Shown piece by piece: positions 5,831-10,417 of a DNA stretch of 10,417 nt (the first letter of the stretch is position 1; each line of letters opens with the position of its first letter). The notes below the pieces were generated by a model, which ran no database searches, was not told where the DNA came from, and saw only the letters and a list, made by a program, of their open reading frames with translations. Origin of the DNA: Wenzhouxiangella sp. (GTDB lineage: Bacteria > Pseudomonadota > Gammaproteobacteria > Xanthomonadales > Wenzhouxiangellaceae); assembly GCA_007135355.1 (NCBI GenBank), contig SLJA01000334.1, forward strand, positions 1 through 10,417, written 5' to 3'. The position numbers and the translations under genes were made by a program.

Positions 5831-6382
5831 TCAATTCCGCCCAGCCAACTCCCCCATAAACCTCCGGTAGTAGCGCAGTTCCTCAATCGAATCCCTGATA
5901 TCCTGCAGGGCCAGATGGGTGGAGTCTTTTTTGAAACCTTCGGCGATATCCGGGGCCCAGCGTTTGGCCAGTTCCTTGACCGTGCTGACATCCAGGTTGC
6001 GGTAGTGGAAGAAAGCCTCGAGCTTGGGCATGTAGCGCGCCAGGAAGCGGCGGTCCTGGCAGATCGAATTGCCGCACATGGGCGACACGCCGGCCGGCAC
6101 AAAGCCTGCCAGGAACGCCAGGGTCTCCTGCTCGGCCGTGTCCAGCCCTACCCCTTCATCCAGGCAACGCGCAACCAGACCGGACTCGGTATGGGTCTTG
6201 GTGCACCACTCGTCCATGGCCGCCAGCCGCGCCTGACTGACCGCAATCGCGCGCACAGGTCCCTCGGCCAGGATGTCGAGCTGGCTGTCGGTGACGATGG
6301 TCGCAATCTCGATGATGGTGTCGGTCGCCGGATCAAGCCCGGTCATTTCCAGATCGATCCAGATCAGGTTGTTTTCGTCCAC
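5831..6382 (-). CDS. orn: Oligoribonuclease (DEDDh 3'-5' exoribonuclease)
   Basis: Orn degrades the two- to five-nucleotide RNAs left by other RNases, including the pGpG product of c-di-GMP turnover. The DEDDh residues are all present. Exo I is IWIDLEMTGLD (Asp10, Glu12), Exo II is GNSICQDRRFL (Asp110), and Exo III has His156 and Asp161 in THLALQDIRDS. I chose GTG at 6382, giving 183 residues: GGAAG (6393-6389) lies 6 bases upstream. Every catalytic residue is then offset by exactly two from E. coli Orn (181 residues). The -10 box at 6412-6417 would also leave a normal leader of about 23 bases. The ATG at 6397 (188 residues) is the alternative but has no ribosome binding site. The gene is divergent from rsgA, as in E. 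coli, and convergent with ppsA. Confidence 0.97.
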   Translation of the reverse strand: MDENNLIWIDLEMTGLDPATDTIIEIATIVTDSQLDILAEGPVRAIAVSQARLAAMDEWCTKTHTESGLVARCLDEGVGLDTAEQETLAFLAGFVPAGVSPMCGNSICQDRRFLARYMPKLEAFFHYRNLDVSTVKELAKRWAPDIAEGFKKDSTHLALQDIRDSIEELRYYRRFMGELAGRN

Positions 6383-6411
6383 GGCACTCTTCCGCATCAA
6401 GTCTGCCGCGG

Positions 6412-6420
6412 ACTATACCA
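6412..6420 (-). promoter_or_regulatory. Extended -10 promoter for orn
   Basis: On the minus strand TGGTATAGT (6420-6412) fits the extended -10 form TGn-TATAnT. Transcription would start near 6405. No good -35 box is seen at the usual distance, which an extended -10 tolerates. The short distance to the ATG at 6397 (about 8 bases) argues for the GTG start at 6382. Confidence 0.5.
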
Positions 6421-6435
6421 GCGTGGGGTCGGGCG

Positions 6436-7308
6436 TTGAGCCAAGCGGGGCTGGTGGTCAGGGCCTGGGCCAATCGCGGCATCGCCCAGCTCGATACCGG
6501 CAAACTGGCCCCGTTCCATTTTCCGCGCCGACTGATCCGGCCGCTGCCGGGAGACCGGATTGTGCTCGACGCCGCCGATGCACTGATTGAAGTCCTGCCG
6601 CGCAAAAACGAGTTCGGCCGCGGCGATGCCCGCGGGCGTTTTCGCGCCGTGGCCGCCAACCTCGATCGAGCGGTGATCGTCATCGCCCCGCGGCCCGCAC
6701 CCAGCCCCGACCTGGTCCACCGCTACCTGACCGCGGCCCTGATACACGGCGTCGAGCCGGTCGTGGTCGTCAACAAACGCGATCTGGGACTGCGCGAGGG
6801 CGAGTGGTTTTCCGACCTGGACGATCTTGCCGAACTGGGCTACCGCATCATCCGCACGCGCTGCAAGCCGCAAGCCGAGGTCGACGAGCTTGCGCGCTTG
6901 TGTCGGGATGGCATCAGCCTGCTGGCCGGACAGTCCGGCGTCGGCAAGACCTCGCTGCTCAACGCCCTGGTGCCGGACCTCGACGAACGCACCAGCGCCC
7001 TGTCGCACGTGACCGGCAAAGGCACTCACACCACGACCACCGCCACCGTCTATCCCCTGTCGGATCAGGCCGGCATCATCGACACACCGGGAGTGTGGGA
7101 ATACGGCCTGTGGGCCATGACGCCGGCCGAGCTGGAGCGCGGATTCCCCGAATTCGCCGCACACAGCCACCATTGCCGTTTCCGCAACTGCCGTCACGAC
7201 TCAGAACCCGGCTGCGCCGTGCGCGCCGCCGCCGAATCCGGCCTCATCCCCGCCTCCCGCCACGCCGCCTGGTTACGGTTGCTGGCTGAGCAGCGGAGGA
7301 TTGCTTGA
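6436..7308 (+). CDS. rsgA: Small ribosomal subunit biogenesis GTPase RsgA
   Basis: RsgA (YjeQ) binds the maturing 30S subunit and checks the decoding centre, releasing on GTP hydrolysis. The circularly permuted GTPase order is clear in 290 residues. An OB-fold fills about residues 1-80, G4 is NKRD (113-116), G1 is GQSGVGKTS (165-173), the HTTTT switch is near 198, and G3 is DTPG (216-219). The C-terminal zinc site is Cys247-x4-Cys252-x-His254-x5-Cys260. The protein is shorter than E. coli RsgA (350) because it lacks most of the basic N-terminal extension and a C-terminal tail. TTG at 6436 is the only upstream in-frame start other than CTG, with a weak GGGG 7 bases before it; GTG at 6454 would cut into the OB-fold. 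It diverges from orn and ends 1 base before the second heptamer hairpin. Confidence 0.95.
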   Translation: MSQAGLVVRAWANRGIAQLDTGKLAPFHFPRRLIRPLPGDRIVLDAADALIEVLPRKNEFGRGDARGRFRAVAANLDRAVIVIAPRPAPSPDLVHRYLTAALIHGVEPVVVVNKRDLGLREGEWFSDLDDLAELGYRIIRTRCKPQAEVDELARLCRDGISLLAGQSGVGKTSLLNALVPDLDERTSALSHVTGKGTHTTTTATVYPLSDQAGIIDTPGVWEYGLWAMTPAELERGFPEFAAHSHHCRFRNCRHDSEPGCAVRAAAESGLIPASRHAAWLRLLAEQRRIA

Positions 7309-7309
7309 A

Positions 7310-7368
7310 GGGTTCAGGGTTCAGGAGGGCCTCGATCTGGCTTTTCCTGAACCCTGAAACCTGAACCC
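7310..7368. repeat. Heptamer hairpin 2 between rsgA and the SDR gene
   Basis: The left arm is two GGGTTCA copies plus GG (7310-7325). The right arm is TGAACCC, TGAAACC, TGAACCC (7348-7368), preceded by CC. Bases 7310-7325 pair with 7346-7361 with one mismatch (G7312 against A7359), around a 20-base loop. The block TTTTCCTGAACCCTGAA (7342-7358) is identical to 5791-5807 in hairpin 1, and the orientation is the same; the rest of the loop differs. It fills the gap between the rsgA stop and the SDR stop. Gene-end placement suggests a transcript-end or mRNA-protecting role, not proven. Confidence 0.8.
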
Positions 7369-7378
7369 CCTCAAAAAC

Positions 7379-8047
7379 CTACCAAGGCAAGCCCTCCCCA
7401 TTCGCATGCCGAAAGCTGCCGGTCGTCTCCAGGCTCAGTTCTTCGATGCGCTGGATCAAATGGGCGGCGGCCTCGTCAGGATCGATATGGCCGGTGTGGC
7501 CCGTCATGCCGGTGCGTACGTACCCGGGATGGAGTAGACCGACGGCAATCCCGCGGTCTGCAAGTTCATGCGCCAGCGACACCCCGGCGGTATTCACCGC
7601 GGCCTTGGACATCCGATACGCGTATTGCCCACCCGAGGTGTTATCGGCAATCGAGCCCATGCGCGAGGTGATGATCACCACCTTGCCGCCGTCGACCAGG
7701 TGGCCCAGCAAGGCCCGGGTAACCCGCAGCGGGGCCAGCGCGTTGACCTCGTATTGCAGGCGAAAGTCATCCAGCTGCTCTTCAATCGCATCCAGAGTGG
7801 AACCGCGCAACACGCCGGCATTGTTGATCAGCCAATCGATCTCTACGCCGCTCAAGCGGCGAGCCAGCGTCTGCAAATCGTCGCGCCGGGTGATGTCGAT
7901 TCCCGCTTCCACGCGCACGCCCAATCCGTCCAGCTCGGCACTGGAGCGCCGGCAAACCGCGATCACATCATGTCCGGCGGTCTGAAGCTGACGCGCCAGT
8001 TCAAAGCCGATACCGCGATTGGCGCCCGTGATCAATGTTGTTGGCAT
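7379..8047 (-). CDS. Short-chain dehydrogenase/reductase, C-factor-like
   Basis: A classical NAD(P)-dependent short-chain dehydrogenase of 222 residues; the substrate is not deducible. The Rossmann start has TGANRGIG (residues 7-14), the cofactor-side motif NNAG is at 75-78, and the catalytic set is Ser128, Tyr144 and Lys148 (Y-x3-K). HPGYVRTGMTG after the active site and the short length resemble the C-factor/CsgA-like group of SDRs, many of which are annotated only as SDR family oxidoreductase. The basic Arg33-Arg34 after the second strand suggests NADP preference (inference). The ATG at 8047 is well supported: AAGGAG (8062-8057) lies 9 bases upstream. No membrane segment is visible. The gene stands alone, convergent with rsgA and divergent from the small exported protein gene. 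Confidence 0.9.
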   Translation of the reverse strand: MPTTLITGANRGIGFELARQLQTAGHDVIAVCRRSSAELDGLGVRVEAGIDITRRDDLQTLARRLSGVEIDWLINNAGVLRGSTLDAIEEQLDDFRLQYEVNALAPLRVTRALLGHLVDGGKVVIITSRMGSIADNTSGGQYAYRMSKAAVNTAGVSLAHELADRGIAVGLLHPGYVRTGMTGHTGHIDPDEAAAHLIQRIEELSLETTGSFRHANGEGLPW

Positions 8048-8114
8048 ACTTTTTTACTCCTTCGATAAGCACCAAAACCCTACCAGCTGTGGCGTCAGCG
8101 CGGGGCGTGGCTTG

Positions 8115-8123
8115 TGCTAACAT
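8115..8123 (+). promoter_or_regulatory. Possible extended -10 promoter for the 8177-10413 gene cluster
   Basis: TGCTAACAT matches the extended -10 form TGn-TAnnnT. There is no recognisable -35 at 17 bp. Transcription would start near 8130, just before a 6-bp stem with a GAAA loop (GCACTG-GAAA-CGGTGC, 8131-8146, one G-U pair), which would sit at the 5' end of the transcript. Confidence 0.35.
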
Positions 8124-8176
8124 CGGGGTAGCACTGGAAACGGTGCGGTGCCGATGTCCGATTCGCGAGTCCAGTG

Positions 8177-8512
8177 ATGATCAAGCATTTTTGCATTCTG
8201 TTTCTGATCGCTCTCCTCACCGCCGGCCTGGCCGCCTCGCCGGCCCATGCCGACCGCGCCGGATCCGGGGATGTGCTGCTGATTGAAAAGGTGCGCGAGC
8301 GCATGACACGCGAGCTACCGACCAATGGCCTGACCATGACCGAAGTAGAGCAACGCTTCGGCGCACCGCTGGAGCGGCGCGACGCTGTGGGAGATCCGCC
8401 GATCACACGCTGGATTTACCCCGACTACAGCGTCTTTTTCGAGCATCGGCTGGTCATTGAAAGCGTACTGCATCACGAGGCGGTCATACGCGGAGCACGT
8501 GCGGAGCGCTAA
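8177..8512 (+). CDS. Small exported protein, BamE-like motif, function unknown
   Basis: This 111-residue protein has a clear Sec signal peptide: Lys3, a hydrophobic stretch from about residue 5 to 20, and a likely signal peptidase I site after Ala-His-Ala (about residue 25). There is no cysteine lipobox, so it should be periplasmic rather than a lipoprotein. The mature part has a helix, then GLTMTEVEQRFGAPLERR, a short loop, and ITRWIYPDYSVFFEHRLVIESVL. A Gly-Met-x-x-x-Val-x-x-x-Phe-Gly-x-Pro helix-turn followed by two strands resembles the BamE/SmpA fold, though I cannot assign a family. The ATG at 8177 is used; a GTG directly before it (8174) would add one residue. No strong ribosome binding site is visible. 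It ends 15 bp before aguA and may be cotranscribed with it; there is no functional link I can see. Confidence 0.75.
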   Translation: MIKHFCILFLIALLTAGLAASPAHADRAGSGDVLLIEKVRERMTRELPTNGLTMTEVEQRFGAPLERRDAVGDPPITRWIYPDYSVFFEHRLVIESVLHHEAVIRGARAER

Positions 8513-8527
8513 GCGTCTTCAGCCCGC

Positions 8528-9523
8528 ATGCCGAACACCGATTTTCGCTTACCTGCCGAGTGGGAACCCCAGGCCGCGACCCTGCTGGCCTGGCCGGCCC
8601 AGCGCACCGATTGGGTCAGCCGACTGCCCGGCATTCAGCAGGAATACTCCCTTTTCATCAACGCCATTGCCAAGCGCCAACAGGTCATACTGCTCGTCCA
8701 CCCGGGCAGCAACGAGGCCGGCGCACGGCTGGGCGAACTGCCCGGACTGAAGCTGATCGAAGTACCGTATGACGACACCTGGTGCCGTGATTACGGACCC
8801 ATCACACTGGTCGGTGGTAGCGGCGGCCAACGCCTCGCGCTGGATTTTTACTTCGGTGGCTGGGGCGGGAAATACGCGGCCGGACAGGACAATCGGGTCA
8901 ACACCTTGCTGGCGCGGCATCCCTGGTTCCAGCGCCTGAAATTTCGCCAATATCTGTTCGAACTGGAAGGCGGGGCGATCGAATGCGACGGTCGCGGCAC
9001 CTTGCTGGTCAACTGGCACTGCCTGCACGCCCGACATCCCCACCTCAAGCGGGCCGAAATCGAGTTTGAACTGCTGCACCTGCTGAACCTGGAGCGCATT
9101 ATCGGTATCGATCTGGAACCGCTGCCCGGTGACGACACCGACGGACATATCGACACCATCGCCCGCTTCATTGACCCGCACAGCATTGCCTACCAGCGCC
9201 AGCCAAATGCAGCACGTCATGAGCGCTTGCTCAATCAGCTGCAGGCCCTGCGGCAGCCCAACGGGCAATCGTATCGCCTGATCGAGCTACCGCTGCCCGA
9301 GGGCGTCGACCCGACCCTGCCGGCCAACTACGTCAACTTCCTGTTCATCAACGGCGCCTGCCTGGTTCCGGCTTATGGGGTCCCGGCCGATGGAGATGCG
9401 CGGGACATCTTGTCGGCCGCCCTGCCCGATCACCATATTGAAGGTATCGCCGCCGCTGTCATGATCGAACAGTACGGCGGCCCGCACTGTGCCAGCATGC
9501 ATCTACCGGCCGCTCTGACATGA
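8528..9523 (+). CDS. aguA: Agmatine deiminase (peptidyl-arginine deiminase family)
   Basis: The enzyme converts agmatine to N-carbamoylputrescine and ammonia, the first of two steps to putrescine. In 331 residues the family signatures appear in order. They are D-x-W-C-R-D-Y-G-P (residues 83-91), FELEGGAIE (144-152) with Glu147, DGHIDTIARF (205-214) with His207, and the C-terminal nucleophile Cys321 in GGPHCAS. All expected catalytic positions are filled. It is shorter than plant and Pseudomonas AguA (about 365-380), and the nucleophile loop reads GGPHCAS rather than the more usual form GGGxIHCIT, so a related guanidino substrate cannot be excluded. The adjoining amidohydrolase makes agmatine likely. 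The ATG at 8528 has no strong ribosome binding site; the stop overlaps the aguB start (ATGA). No agmatine-forming arginine decarboxylase is in the window. Confidence 0.92.
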   Translation: MPNTDFRLPAEWEPQAATLLAWPAQRTDWVSRLPGIQQEYSLFINAIAKRQQVILLVHPGSNEAGARLGELPGLKLIEVPYDDTWCRDYGPITLVGGSGGQRLALDFYFGGWGGKYAAGQDNRVNTLLARHPWFQRLKFRQYLFELEGGAIECDGRGTLLVNWHCLHARHPHLKRAEIEFELLHLLNLERIIGIDLEPLPGDDTDGHIDTIARFIDPHSIAYQRQPNAARHERLLNQLQALRQPNGQSYRLIELPLPEGVDPTLPANYVNFLFINGACLVPAYGVPADGDARDILSAALPDHHIEGIAAAVMIEQYGGPHCASMHLPAALT

Positions 9524-10413
9524 AAAAAACCACGCTGAGAATCGCCCTGGTCCAGCACGCCATGGGCCCCGACCTGCACGAAAACCGCAAGGCCAGCATT
9601 GAAGGCATCCAGCGCGCCGCCGAAGCCGGCGCCCAACTGGTCGTCCTGCCGGAGCTGCATGCGTCGGAGTATTTCTGCAAATACCAAGACACCGCCCTAT
9701 TTGACCTCGCCGAACCGCTGGATGGCCCCAGCCGGCAACAGTTGTCCCAGGCCGCCCGCACCCACGGCGTGGTGGTGGTCGGTTCGATCTTCGAGCGCCG
9801 AGCGCCGGGCCTGGCGCACAACACCGCCCTGGTGATGGAAGCCGACGGTGAACTGGCCGGCATCTACCGCAAAATGCACATCCCCGACGATCCCGGCTAC
9901 AACGAAAAGTTCTACTTCACCCCCGGCGATCAAGGTTTCAAGCCCATCGACACCGCGCTGGGAAAACTCGGGGTACTGGTGTGCTGGGATCAGTGGTATC
10001 CCGAAGCCGCACGACTGATGGCCCTGGCCGGGGCCGAGCTGCTGATCTACCCCACCGCCATCGGCTTCGATCCAGACGATGGCGAAGACGAACAACACCG
10101 CCAGCTCGATGCCTGGCGTACCATTCAGCGCGGTCACGCCATCGCCAATGGCTTGCCCGTACTGGCCTGCAACCGGGTTGGCCACGAGCCCGACCGCTCG
10201 GGCGCCGGCCGCGACGCCGAATTCTGGGGCCACAGCCTGGTCGTCGGCCCGCAGGGCGAAATCATCGATGAAGCCGGCCTTGAAGCCGAAGTACTGGTCA
10301 CCGACATCGACCTCGCCCGCGGCGAGCACGTACGCCGCATCTGGCCGTTTCTGCGCGACCGGCGCATTGATGCTTATCAGGATTTGTTGAAGCGGTATAG
10401 GGATGGAATTTAG
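9520..10413 (+). CDS. aguB: N-carbamoylputrescine amidase (nitrilase superfamily)
   Basis: AguB hydrolyses N-carbamoylputrescine to putrescine, carbon dioxide and ammonia, completing the route begun by AguA. The nitrilase catalytic triad is visible in 297 residues: Glu45 in LPELHASEYFC, Lys118 in YRKMHIPDDPGYNEK, and Cys155 in LVCWDQWYPEAARLMA. The segments YFTPGD (132-137) and ANGLPVLACNRVG further on are typical of the N-carbamoylputrescine branch. The length is as in homologues, and the gene is complete, ending with TAG four bases before the window edge. The ATG overlaps the aguA stop by 4 bp, so the two are translationally coupled in one operon. No terminator can be seen because the window ends. 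Confidence 0.96.
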   Translation: MKKTTLRIALVQHAMGPDLHENRKASIEGIQRAAEAGAQLVVLPELHASEYFCKYQDTALFDLAEPLDGPSRQQLSQAARTHGVVVVGSIFERRAPGLAHNTALVMEADGELAGIYRKMHIPDDPGYNEKFYFTPGDQGFKPIDTALGKLGVLVCWDQWYPEAARLMALAGAELLIYPTAIGFDPDDGEDEQHRQLDAWRTIQRGHAIANGLPVLACNRVGHEPDRSGAGRDAEFWGHSLVVGPQGEIIDEAGLEAEVLVTDIDLARGEHVRRIWPFLRDRRIDAYQDLLKRYRDGI

Positions 10414-10417
10414 GAAA

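Noticed and set aside
5745..7368. Heptamer arrays read as a CRISPR array or plasmid-end repeat
   Set aside because: There are no unique spacers of regular length, no cas genes and no replication gene. The repeats are abutting heptamers in hairpin form.

Overview
The window is a compact stretch of chromosome from a high-GC gammaproteobacterium. Three things suggest this: CarB starts exactly as the E. coli protein does, orn and rsgA are divergent neighbours, and PEP synthase is paired with its DUF299 regulator. A Xanthomonadales/Chromatiales-type lineage is a guess, not a determination. Twelve protein genes fill nearly all of the window. No stretch longer than 300 bases lacks a gene, and I see no RNA gene, CRISPR array, transposase or phage gene.

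Layout. Positions 1-3322 read on the minus strand. In transcription order they hold ppsR, a DUF1249 gene, carA, a small GxxExxY-family gene and the start of carB, which runs off the left edge. ppsA (3386-5737, plus) diverges from ppsR across 63 bp. orn (minus) converges on ppsA and diverges from rsgA (plus). A short-chain dehydrogenase (minus) converges on rsgA. On the far side, a small exported protein and the agmatine genes aguA and aguB read on the plus strand to the right edge.

How the genes work together. carA and carB encode carbamoyl-phosphate synthetase for pyrimidine and arginine synthesis. PpsR is the kinase/pyrophosphorylase that switches PpsA off and on, and the target threonine and catalytic histidine are both visible in PpsA. 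Orn degrades the shortest RNA oligomers and RsgA matures the 30S subunit. AguA and AguB convert agmatine to putrescine.

Two non-coding structures stand out. First, the GxxExxY gene sits between carA and carB inside a 30-bp near-perfect inverted repeat built from a decamer (CGCRGATGAA). The repeat supplies CarA's last residues and stop codon and the GxxExxY start codon, and it ends 9 bp before the carB start. This looks like a gene cassette inserted into, and now translated with, a core operon. Second, both convergent junctions (ppsA/orn and rsgA/SDR) are filled by related hairpins made of GGGTTCA / TGAACCC heptamers sharing a 17-bp block. They form a dispersed hairpin repeat family placed at gene ends.
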